NCBI RefSeq assembly: GCF_008710035.1
Contig: NZ_VYKI01000007.1
Location: forward strand, 1 to 62,991
Length of the DNA: 62,991 bases
Reading direction: 5' to 3'
DNA from: Stenotrophomonas cyclobalanopsidis
GTDB lineage: Bacteria > Pseudomonadota > Gammaproteobacteria > Xanthomonadales > Xanthomonadaceae
Part shown: positions 8,823 to 15,285 of the stretch, one piece after another
Layout of the letters: the number at the start of each line of letters is the position of its first letter
How positions within the stretch are numbered: the stretch's first letter is position 1
Notes under the pieces: generated by a model
The model's database searches: none
What the model saw: the letters and a program-made list of their open reading frames with translations, nothing else
Told to the model about the DNA's origin: nothing
Position numbers and translations under genes: made by a program

Positions 8823-8841
8823 CGCCGGGCCATGCCCGGCG
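8819..8841 (+). repeat. GTAG-type REP palindrome providing a stop codon
   Basis: A 23-bp palindrome, GTAGCGCCGGGC around CAT and ending GCCCGGCG. The TAG of its head is the stop codon of the NTF2-like gene. Confidence 0.8.
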
Positions 8842-8895
8842 AAGGGCGCCAACCAAGACAGGCAGCTACCAGGGCGGGGCATCGCCCAAAAAGGC

Positions 8896-9003
8896 GGTGG
8901 CCCCGCCGGCTGACCTCGGCGCCCGCGTCGATCGATACCGTTGCTGCCTTCCGGCCCTGGCGGGATTTTCGACCTAGCGTCGCGAGGGGCCGACGGGGCC
9001 ACC
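8896..9003 (-). ncRNA. ffs: Signal recognition particle RNA (4.5S RNA)
   Basis: Read on the minus strand the sequence contains the universally conserved Ffh-binding core GGGCCGGAAGGCAGCA within a long hairpin. The ends pair as GGTGGCCCCG / CGGGGCCACC, which fixes both boundaries at about 108 nt. A CTTTTT run follows immediately (about 8888-8894 on the opposite strand), so the closing helix itself acts as the terminator. It scaffolds Ffh for co-translational membrane targeting. Confidence 0.95.
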
Positions 9004-9225
9004 ATAGAGACGTTGGCCGCCCAAGGGCGGCCGGTTCACGGATCAGGGGAAGCAGCGCGTCGCGCGCCGGAGACCACAGCCGGACCGCACATCGGCTGGC
9101 CGATGGCAGGCGCGCATTCTAGCGCAGGCGTGGGCTTGGACGCCAGCTTCATGCAATGAATCGGCTGTAACCCGTGCACAGGCGGCACGACCGGCGCGAG
9201 CCCCCGTTGCTAGAATGCGGCCGCA

Positions 9226-9274
9226 GGAGGAACGACCTCCCCCGCATCGGGAATGAATGACCAGGACGGCCTGG
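9226..9274 (+). promoter_or_regulatory. Guanidine-II (mini-ykkC) riboswitch
   Basis: Two short hairpins lie just upstream of the sugE start. The first is GGAGG/CCTCC (9226-9240) with loop AACGA; the second is CCAGG/CCTGG (9261-9274) with loop ACGG. Paired hairpins with ACGR loops in front of an SMR exporter are the hallmark of the guanidine-II class. The second hairpin ends about 22 bp before the ATG, close to the ribosome binding site AGAGGAGG (9283-9290), so translational control is likely: guanidinium binding should free the binding site. A TAGAAT -10-like box lies at 9211-9216. Confidence 0.85.
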
Positions 9275-9296
9275 CCCTACCAAGAGGAGGGCCGCC

Positions 9297-9614
9297 ATGG
9301 CCTGGATCTATCTGTTGTTCGCCGGCCTGCTGGAAATTGTCTGGGCCGTGTCCATGAAGCAGTCCGAAGGCTTCAGCAGGCTCACCCCCACCGTGGTCAC
9401 CCTCCTCGGCATGATCGCCAGTTTCTGGCTGCTGGCCGTGGCCATGCGCACGCTGCCGCTGGGTACCGCCTACACGATCTGGACCGGCATCGGCGCCGTG
9501 GGTGCCTTCGTGGTCGGCATCGTGTTCCTCGGCGAGCAGGCCAGTGCGATGCGCATCGGCGCGGCCGTGCTGATCGTCTGTGGCCTGGTGCTGATGAAGC
9601 TCTCCAGCAGCTGA
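9297..9614 (+). CDS. sugE: Guanidinium exporter, SMR family (Gdx/SugE)
   Basis: Exports guanidinium in exchange for protons across the inner membrane. The 105-residue protein has four predicted helices, the conserved Glu13 in LLEIVW, and the Gdx-type signature GTAYTIWTGIGAVG in helix 3, which separates it from EmrE-type multidrug pumps. The guanidine-II riboswitch immediately upstream independently supports guanidinium as the substrate. The gene stands alone, convergent with a GNAT acetyltransferase gene. Confidence 0.93.
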   Translation: MAWIYLLFAGLLEIVWAVSMKQSEGFSRLTPTVVTLLGMIASFWLLAVAMRTLPLGTAYTIWTGIGAVGAFVVGIVFLGEQASAMRIGAAVLIVCGLVLMKLSSS

Positions 9615-9664
9615 GGTTATGGCGATCAGGCGGAGATACCTGCCGTGCCAGGCGCGGCGGGCAT

Positions 9665-10111
9665 TTACCGCAGGCGCGCTTCCATGTGCACCGCATGGAT
9701 TCCCGGGCCGTGGCCGTCCGTCACCCGCTGGGTGACGTGGAAGCCCAGCGCGGCGTAGAAGCCCTCGGTGTGCTGGCTTGTGCTCAACGCAACGCGCTCC
9801 ACGCGGGGATCGGTGGCGGCCTGCTGCAGTCGTACCTGTGCAAGATGGCGGCCAAGTCCTTGTCCGTGCCGGGATTTCTCGACCATCCCCCAGCAGAACC
9901 CGGCGGTGCCATTCGCGGGGGGCGACAAGCCTCCACAGGCGACGACGCTGCCGTCGAGTTCGATGACCTGGTAGGTGTGTTCTTCCGCCAGCTCACGCAG
10001 GAACGACGCGAAGTCCGGGCGTTCCTCCGGGGCGAAATAGATCGGCAGATTGCTGTCGAAGATCGCCAGGCAGGCGGCCAGATCGTTGCGGTGGTAGGGC
10101 CGGGTCCTCAT
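9665..10111 (-). CDS. GNAT family N-acetyltransferase
   Basis: A 148-residue acetyltransferase fold. The acetyl-CoA binding region is weakly canonical (KSRHGQGLGRHL, the R-x-x-G-x-G/A type), and the C-terminal GFYAALGF is typical of the family. The acceptor is unknown. ATG at 10111 was preferred to 10129 because homologous domains begin at RTRPYHRNDL; neither start has a strong ribosome binding site. It lies next to the 200-bp repeat array. Confidence 0.78.
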   Translation of the reverse strand: MRTRPYHRNDLAACLAIFDSNLPIYFAPEERPDFASFLRELAEEHTYQVIELDGSVVACGGLSPPANGTAGFCWGMVEKSRHGQGLGRHLAQVRLQQAATDPRVERVALSTSQHTEGFYAALGFHVTQRVTDGHGPGIHAVHMEARLR

Positions 10112-10152
10112 GGGGTGACCATAGCGCATGGGGCCGGCTGGGGAGCGGGATC

Positions 10153-10752
10153 GGGCGGCACGTCATTCACGCGTGGCGTGGATCTACTGATCTGTCTGGA
10201 GTAACAAGCCCCTCTGTTGAGGGGCTGCCCCGACAGGGGCGGGGAGAGGCAGGCAAAGGGAGGGGCCCATTCGTTGCGCAGCAACGCATGGGGCGAAGCG
10301 CGCGCAGCGCACTTCGCGTCCCGCGCCAGATAAATAGAAAAGGCCACCCGAAGGGCGGCACGTCATTCACGCGTGGCGTGGATCTACTGATCTGTCTGGA
10401 GTAACAAGCCCCTCTGTTGAGGGGCTGCCCCGACAGGGGCGGGGAGAGGCAGGCAAAGGGAGGGGCCCATTCGTTGCGCAGCAACGCATGGGGCGAAGCG
10501 CGCGCAGCGCACTTCGCGTCCCGCGCCAGATAAATAGAAAAGGCCACCCGAAGGGCGGCACGTCATTCACGCGTGGCGTGGATCTACTGATCTGTCTGGA
10601 GTAACAAGCCCCTCTGTTGAGGGGCTGCCCCGACAGGGGCGGGGAGAGGCAGGCAAAGGGAGGGGCCCATTCGTTGCGCAGCAACGCATGGGGCGAAGCG
10701 CGCGCAGCGCACTTCGCGTCCCGCGCCAGATAAATAGAAAAGGCCACCCGAA
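10153..10752 (-). repeat. Three perfect 200-bp tandem repeats behind tRNA-Ser(GGA)
   Basis: Three head-to-tail copies (10153-10352, 10353-10552, 10553-10752) that look identical base for base. Read from the tRNA (minus strand), each unit contains a terminator-like hairpin with a TTTTCTATTTAT tail, the 126-bp structured element also found behind tRNA-Ser(CGA), and a GTAG-type palindrome (for example 10161-10186). The 200-bp period is not a multiple of three, so reading frames shift from copy to copy and no conserved repeat protein is expected. The arrangement recalls the repeats behind tyrT in E. coli. A collapsed or expanded assembly cannot be excluded. Confidence 0.9.
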
Positions 10753-10777
10753 GGGCGGCCTTTTCTATTTATCTGGC
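10725..10777 (-). terminator. Rho-independent terminator of tRNA-Ser(GGA), overlapping the CCA end
   Basis: A long inverted repeat, minus strand, with core GGCCGCC-CTTCG-GGTGGCC followed by TTTTCTATTTAT. As with the other tRNA-Ser, the palindrome starts in the encoded CCA tail and ends with TGGC. Each of the upstream repeat units retains a slightly altered copy of this hairpin and its T-rich tail. Confidence 0.8.
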
Positions 10778-10866
10778 GGAGAGAGGGGGATTCGAACCCC
10801 CGAAGCGCGGTTTAGACGCTTACACACTTTCCAGGCGTGCTCCTTCAACCACTCGGACACCTCTCC
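10774..10866 (-). tRNA. tRNA-Ser (anticodon GGA)
   Basis: On the minus strand the acceptor stem GGAGAGG is followed by a D arm, an anticodon stem CACGC/GTGTG with loop CTGGAAA (anticodon GGA, plus-strand 10830-10832), a long variable arm and the T-arm GGTTCGAAT. The CCA end is encoded (10774-10776). The acceptor stem matches that of tRNA-Ser(CGA). Confidence 0.96.
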
Positions 10867-10905
10867 GGATCCCTGCCGTCGGCAAACGCCTCAGCAGGGG
10901 CGCAG

Positions 10906-10934
10906 ATTCTAGCGGGCGGCGCGGCCATACACAA
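10906..10934 (-). promoter_or_regulatory. Sigma-70 type promoter for tRNA-Ser(GGA)
   Basis: On the minus strand TTGTGT (10929-10934) and TAGAAT (10906-10911) are separated by 17 bp. The spacing and -35 box resemble the promoter of the other tRNA-Ser gene. The -10 box is about 40 bp from the tRNA 5' end. Confidence 0.6.
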
Positions 10935-11028
10935 GCACCCCAGTCAGGAACCTTCGAAGGGGCTGTCGGAGGCGAGGGGGCTGGACAGGCATGGCACAAT
11001 GGAACATCCGATGGAAGACGGTGGCCTG

Positions 11029-13098
11029 ATGTCCTATCTCGTGCTTGCCCGCAAGTGGCGTCCGAAGCGTTTTGCCGAGCTGGTGGGCCAGGAACACGTG
11101 GTCCGTGCGCTCAGCAATGCGCTGGACAGCGGCCGGGTCCACCACGCGTTCCTGTTCACCGGTACCCGCGGCGTGGGCAAGACCACCATCGCGCGCATCT
11201 TCGCCAAATCGCTGAACTGCGAGCAGGGCACCAGCGCCGACCCGTGCGGCCAGTGTGCGGCCTGCCTGGACATCGACGCCGGCCGCTACATCGACCTGCT
11301 GGAAATCGATGCCGCGTCCAACACCGGCGTGGACGACGTGCGCGAGGTGATCGAGAACGCGCAGTACATGCCCTCGCGCGGCAAGTACAAGGTCTACCTG
11401 ATCGACGAAGTGCACATGCTCTCCAAGGCGGCGTTCAATGCGCTGCTGAAGACGCTGGAAGAGCCGCCGGAGCACGTGAAGTTCCTGCTGGCCACCACCG
11501 ACCCGCAGAAGCTGCCGGTTACCGTGCTCAGCCGCTGCCTGCAGTTCAACCTCAAGCGCCTGGACGAGGACCAGATCCAGGGGCAGATGACCCGCATCCT
11601 CGCCGCCGAGGAGATCGAGGCCGACGGCAGCGCCATCGTGCAGCTGGCCAAGGCCGCCGATGGCAGCCTGCGCGACGGCCTGTCGCTGCTGGACCAGGCG
11701 ATCGCGTATGCCGGCGGCGCGCTGCGCGAGGACGTGGTGCGCACCATGCTGGGGACGGTCGACCGTACCCAGGTGGCGGCCATGCTCGACGCACTGGCCG
11801 AGGGCGATGGTCCGCGCCTGCTGCAGGTCGTGGCCGCGCTGGCCGAGTTCTCGCCGGACTGGAGTGGCGTGCTGGAAGCGCTGGCCGAAGGCCTGCACCG
11901 CATCCAGGTGCAGCAGCTGGTGCCCGGCGCTGCCGCCCCGGTCGAGGGCCTGGACGCGGCCGCGTTCGCCGAACGCCTGCGCGCGGAAGTGGTGCAGCTC
12001 TGGTACCAGATGGCCCTGAACGGCCGTCGCGACCTGCCGCTGGCGCCGAGCCCGCGTGCCGGCTTCGAAATGGCGGTGCTGCGCATGCTGGCGTTCCGCC
12101 CGGCCGCCGCGGTGCCGCCGGTGCCGAAGTCGGTCGAAGGCGCGGTGGGTGGTGGTGCTGCCGGCGGCAACGCCGGTGGCGGCCATGCCGCCGGTGCCGG
12201 CAGCAACGACGCCGCACCTGTAGCTGCAGCCGCTGCGGCCAGCCCTGCAGCGGTGGCTGACGTGGCTGCCCCGATGCAGGCTGCGCCGCGCGAGCCCGAA
12301 CCCGAACCCGAACCCGAACCTGAGCCGGCCCCGCAACCGGAGCCGGAGCCGACTCCGGAGCCTGAACCGGTTCCGGTGGAAGAACCCGTGTCGCCGCCGC
12401 CGGTGAAGGCCGAAGCGGCGCCGCAGGTGGCCGAGGCGGATGATCTGCCGCCGTGGGCCACCGACGAAGCCGACGCGCGCGATCAGGCGCTGGCGGCGGA
12501 AATGGACGTGCCGGTCGCGATGGCGACACCGGAGGCGGCCATGGTCGCCCCGTGGCAGGAACCGCCGGCCCCGGCCCCGGCCCCGGCTTCGGTGGCGGCC
12601 GAGCCGGAACGCCCGTTCCATGCCGACGGCATCGAGATCGCCCCGGCCGCGCCGGTGGCAACACCGGCGCCGGCAGCGCATCAGGGCAGCATCTACGACC
12701 TGGCCAGTGCTGAAGACTGGCTGGACCTGGTGGCCAACAGCGGCCTCAGCGGTCCATCGCGGCAGCTGGCGGCCAATGCGGCCTTCATCAGCTGCCAGGG
12801 CGGCACCTTGAAACTGGGCCTTTCGCCCGGATTTGAGTACCTGCGTTCCGAACGCGCGCTGTCCGCCCTGGGCGAGATGCTGGAAAAGGCCCTGGGCCAG
12901 GCGCCGAGGATCGTGGTCGAGACTGTGGAAACCGAGCAGGTCCCGGCCGAGACCCTGCACCAGCGTGCCGACCGCCAGCGTGGCGAGCGGCAACAGGCCG
13001 CCGAGGCCATTTTCATGGACGATCCGGAAGTGCAGCTGCTGATCCAGCAGCATGGCGCCCGGGTTGTTTCCGACTCCATCCGTTCTTTTGACGAGTAA
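11029..13098 (+). CDS. dnaX: DNA polymerase III subunit tau (and gamma if frameshifted)
   Basis: Clamp-loader ATPase that also tethers polymerase cores at the fork. The 689-residue protein starts at MSYLVLARKWRP, which fixes the ATG at 11029. Domain order: AAA+ domain with Walker A GTRGVGKT (45-52), zinc-binding cysteines C64, C73, C76, C79, the Walker B region with DEVHML; then the collar domain; then a low-complexity linker with a run of Glu-Pro dipeptides (about residues 420-450) and an Ala/Pro-rich stretch; then the tau-specific C-terminal domain. I saw no A-rich slippery heptamer of the E. coli kind, so production of a gamma form by frameshift is not evident. It leads the dnaX-ybaB-recR operon. 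Confidence 0.95.
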   Translation: MSYLVLARKWRPKRFAELVGQEHVVRALSNALDSGRVHHAFLFTGTRGVGKTTIARIFAKSLNCEQGTSADPCGQCAACLDIDAGRYIDLLEIDAASNTGVDDVREVIENAQYMPSRGKYKVYLIDEVHMLSKAAFNALLKTLEEPPEHVKFLLATTDPQKLPVTVLSRCLQFNLKRLDEDQIQGQMTRILAAEEIEADGSAIVQLAKAADGSLRDGLSLLDQAIAYAGGALREDVVRTMLGTVDRTQVAAMLDALAEGDGPRLLQVVAALAEFSPDWSGVLEALAEGLHRIQVQQLVPGAAAPVEGLDAAAFAERLRAEVVQLWYQMALNGRRDLPLAPSPRAGFEMAVLRMLAFRPAAAVPPVPKSVEGAVGGGAAGGNAGGGHAAGAGSNDAAPVAAAAAASPAAVADVAAPMQAAPREPEPEPEPEPEPAPQPEPEPTPEPEPVPVEEPVSPPPVKAEAAPQVAEADDLPPWATDEADARDQALAAEMDVPVAMATPEAAMVAPWQEPPAPAPAPASVAAEPERPFHADGIEIAPAAPVATPAPAAHQGSIYDLASAEDWLDLVANSGLSGPSRQLAANAAFISCQGGTLKLGLSPGFEYLRSERALSALGEMLEKALGQAPRIVVETVETEQVPAETLHQRADRQRGERQQAAEAIFMDDPEVQLLIQQHGARVVSDSIRSFDE

Positions 13099-13104
13099 GA
13101 CACT

Positions 13105-13425
13105 ATGCGCGGCAACATCGCCCAACTGATGCAGCAGGCCCAGAAGATGCAGGAAAACCTGCAGAAGGCCCAGGAAGAAATCGCCAAGATCGAAGTCACC
13201 GGCAGCGCCGGCGGCGGCATGGTCAGCGTGACCCTGACCGGCGCCAAGGAATGCCGCAAGGTGCGCATCGATCCGTCGCTGGCCAGCGACCCCGAAATGC
13301 TGGAAGACCTGATCGCCGCGGCCTTCAACGACGCCTCGAACAAGATCGATGCCGAGTCGAAGTCGAAGATGGGTTCGGCCACCGCCGGCATGCAGCTGCC
13401 GCCGGGAATGAAGCTGCCGTTCTGA
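13105..13425 (+). CDS. ybaB: YbaB/EbfC nucleoid-associated protein
   Basis: A 106-residue DNA-binding protein that forms tweezer-like dimers. It shows the family N-terminus [16 protein letters not shown], a coiled-coil helix over about 5-30, and the strand [10 protein letters not shown]. It lies 6 bp after dnaX and upstream of recR, the same order as in E. coli and many other bacteria, which strongly supports the call. Confidence 0.94.
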   Translation: MRGNIAQLMQQAQKMQENLQKAQEEIAKIEVTGSAGGGMVSVTLTGAKECRKVRIDPSLASDPEMLEDLIAAAFNDASNKIDAESKSKMGSATAGMQLPPGMKLPF

Positions 13426-13466
13426 TGTTCAGCGTGGCACCCGTGCAAGCGGGTGCCACAGACCCC

Positions 13467-13523
13467 GTAGAGTCGAGCTTGCTCGACTGTTCAAGCCTTC
13501 AGTCGAGCATGGCTCGACTCTAC
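13467..13523. repeat. GTAG-type REP dimer
   Basis: Two inverted GTAGAGTCGAGC-type palindromes (13467-13488 and 13501-13523) between ybaB and recR, inside the operon. They may fold together into a larger hairpin in the mRNA and could uncouple expression of recR from dnaX-ybaB. Confidence 0.8.
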
Positions 13524-13566
13524 AAATAATCGTCGAGCGTGCTCGACGCAACGAAAGCCTGCTGCC

Positions 13567-14166
13567 GTGTCCGCACCCCTGCTTGAACAATTGATCGATG
13601 CACTGCGGGTGCTGCCTGGCGTCGGCCAGAAAACCGCGCAGCGCATGGCCTACCACCTGCTTGAACGCGAGCGCGAAGGTGGGCAGCGGTTGGCCGAGGC
13701 GCTGGCGCTGGCGGTCGAACGCATCGGCCATTGCGCGCAGTGCCGCGATTTCAGCGAAACCGAGCTGTGCCCGACCTGTGCCAACAACAGTCGCGAGCGC
13801 AGCCAGCTGTGCGTGGTCGAATCACCGGCCGACCGTCTGGCCATCGAAAATGCTACCGGCTTCCGCGGCGTCTACTTCGTGCTGCAGGGCCGTCTGTCGC
13901 CCCTCGATGGCGTCGGCCCGCGCGAACTGGGCCTGGAGCAGCTGGAACAGCGGCTGGCGCAGGGCGAAGTGCAGGAACTGATCATCGCCACCAGCGCTAC
14001 GGTTGAAGGCGAAGCGACTGCGCACTATCTGGCCCAGCTGGCGCGTGCGCGCCAGGTCCAGCCGAGCCGCCTGGCGCAGGGCCTGCCGCTGGGCGGTGAA
14101 CTGGAATACGTCGATCGCGGCACGCTGTCGCATGCCTTCGGGACGCGCAGCGAATTCCGCGACTGA
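13567..14166 (+). CDS. recR: Recombination protein RecR
   Basis: Works with RecF and RecO to load RecA at single-strand gaps. The 199-residue protein has the helix-hairpin-helix ([17 protein letters not shown]), the zinc finger [16 protein letters not shown], and a Toprim domain with [12 protein letters not shown]. The start is GTG at 13567, giving the usual N-terminus with [14 protein letters not shown]. Third gene of the dnaX-ybaB-recR cluster, separated from ybaB by a REP dimer. Confidence 0.95.
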   Translation: MSAPLLEQLIDALRVLPGVGQKTAQRMAYHLLEREREGGQRLAEALALAVERIGHCAQCRDFSETELCPTCANNSRERSQLCVVESPADRLAIENATGFRGVYFVLQGRLSPLDGVGPRELGLEQLEQRLAQGEVQELIIATSATVEGEATAHYLAQLARARQVQPSRLAQGLPLGGELEYVDRGTLSHAFGTRSEFRD

Positions 14167-14226
14167 CCGCGGCCGCGCGCGGCGTGGCCGGCCTACAATG
14201 CGGACGACATCCCGCCGAGGCCGACC

Positions 14227-14586
14227 ATGACCACCGAAACCCTCTTCAGCAAGATCATCCGTCGCGAGATCCCGGCCACCATCGTCTACGAGGATGACGA
14301 GGTGCTGGGCTTCAAGGACATCGCACCGCAGGCGCCGGTGCACGTGCTGTTCATTCCGAAGAACGAGATCATCCCGACCCTGGACGACCTGCAGCCGTCG
14401 CAGGCGCACCTGATCGGCAAGCTGGCCCTGGCAGCAGCCGCGTATGCGCGCAGCGAAGGCTTCGCCGAGGACGGCTACCGCATCGTGATGAACTGCCGCG
14501 AAGATGCCGGGCAGACCGTGTTCCACATCCACATGCATCTGTTGGCCGGTGCGCCGTTGGGCCATTTCGGTACGCCGGGGCATTGA
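14227..14586 (+). CDS. hinT: HIT family protein (HinT-type purine nucleoside phosphoramidase)
   Basis: Hydrolyses adenosine phosphoramidates. The 119-residue protein carries the histidine triad as FHIHMHLLAG near the C-terminus and the HinT-type N-terminus with TLFSKIIRREIPA. It follows recR by 60 bp and ends before a set of GTAG-type palindromes and a rho-independent terminator. Confidence 0.92.
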   Translation: MTTETLFSKIIRREIPATIVYEDDEVLGFKDIAPQAPVHVLFIPKNEIIPTLDDLQPSQAHLIGKLALAAAAYARSEGFAEDGYRIVMNCREDAGQTVFHIHMHLLAGAPLGHFGTPGH

Positions 14587-14594
14587 GGCAACGG

Positions 14595-14701
14595 CATCCA
14601 CGCATGGCGTGGCTCTACTGCCGGCGTGCGTCGGTATCGCGGTAGATCCACGCCATGCGTGGATGGCAGTCGCCAGTAGATCCACGCCATGCGTGGATGG
14701 C
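14595..14701. repeat. Cluster of three GTAG-type REP palindromes
   Basis: Three copies of a palindrome based on GTAGATCCACGC and GCGTGGAT: one reversed (14595-14618) and two direct (14642-14667, 14676-14701). They sit in the intergenic space after the HIT gene. Confidence 0.8.
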
Positions 14702-14710
14702 ACCAACAAG

Positions 14711-14734
14711 AAGGCCGCCCGAGGGCGGCCTTTT
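14711..14734 (+). terminator. Rho-independent terminator after hinT
   Basis: AAGGCCGCCC / GGGCGGCCTT stem with a GA loop, followed by TT. It lies between convergent hinT and slp genes and, because the left arm begins with AA, may work in both directions. Confidence 0.75.
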
Positions 14735-14757
14735 GCGTCACGCGGGACGTGGCAGGT

Positions 14758-15285
14758 TTACCACCAGCCCCAGCTGCGGTAACCGCCCCAGTACGGGCCC
14801 CACGGACCCGGACCCCACGGGCTGTACGGGTAGGGCACGACATCGACCTGGCGCTGTTCCGGCCACAGGTAGATGACGTCGGCCGCCAGCTTGGGCAGGC
14901 GGTAGTCGTACTCGCCGATGCGGGTGTTGGCGTAGCCGTCGATCTTGCCGATGAAGGTCACGTCGCGACCGGCTTCGAACACCGCCGGATCATAGAAGCC
15001 GGCGCGGCAGGCGATGAAGCGGCCGTCGCTGGCGTCGGACGAGCTCTGGTTCGGGCGGCCACTGCCATTGAGCGGGCGCGAGATGATCTGGAAGCAGGTC
15101 TCGCCCTGGCCGGGCTGGGTTTCGATGATGCGGCCACCCCAGCGAACAGGGGTGCCCACCTGCTGGGTGGCAACCGAGTCGCGCGGGGACACCACGCTGA
15201 ACTGACCCTGCAGCGGCTTGGGGGCCGTGGCGCAGGCCGACAGGGCCAGGGCGGCCACGGCGGTGAGAAGGAACTTGGTGTTCAT
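14758..15285 (-). CDS. slp: Slp/YeaY-family outer membrane lipoprotein
   Basis: A 175-residue lipoprotein with signal peptide and lipobox LSAC at residues 15-18. The Slp pattern is visible in VRWGGRI and in the central block with DVTFIGKIDG. The C-terminus is unusual: rich in Pro, Gly, Trp and Tyr (repeated PWGP and WGW motifs in the last 25 residues), suggesting a flexible surface tail. Slp proteins are linked to starvation or stress but have no known enzymatic role. The start overlaps the stop of the TgpA-like gene as ATGA, so it is the last gene of a moxR-DUF58-tgpA-slp operon. Confidence 0.85.
   Translation of the reverse strand: MNTKFLLTAVAALALSACATAPKPLQGQFSVVSPRDSVATQQVGTPVRWGGRIIETQPGQGETCFQIISRPLNGSGRPNQSSSDASDGRFIACRAGFYDPAVFEAGRDVTFIGKIDGYANTRIGEYDYRLPKLAADVIYLWPEQRQVDVVPYPYSPWGPGPWGPYWGGYRSWGWW

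Noticed and set aside
10167..10747. Two 126-residue frames in the 200-bp repeats
   Set aside because: They are identical because the DNA is repeated; the period is not a multiple of three and the composition is that of a structured RNA region. No start signal.
11029..13098. Programmed frameshift in dnaX
   Set aside because: No slippery A-rich heptamer was seen, so a separate gamma product was not annotated.
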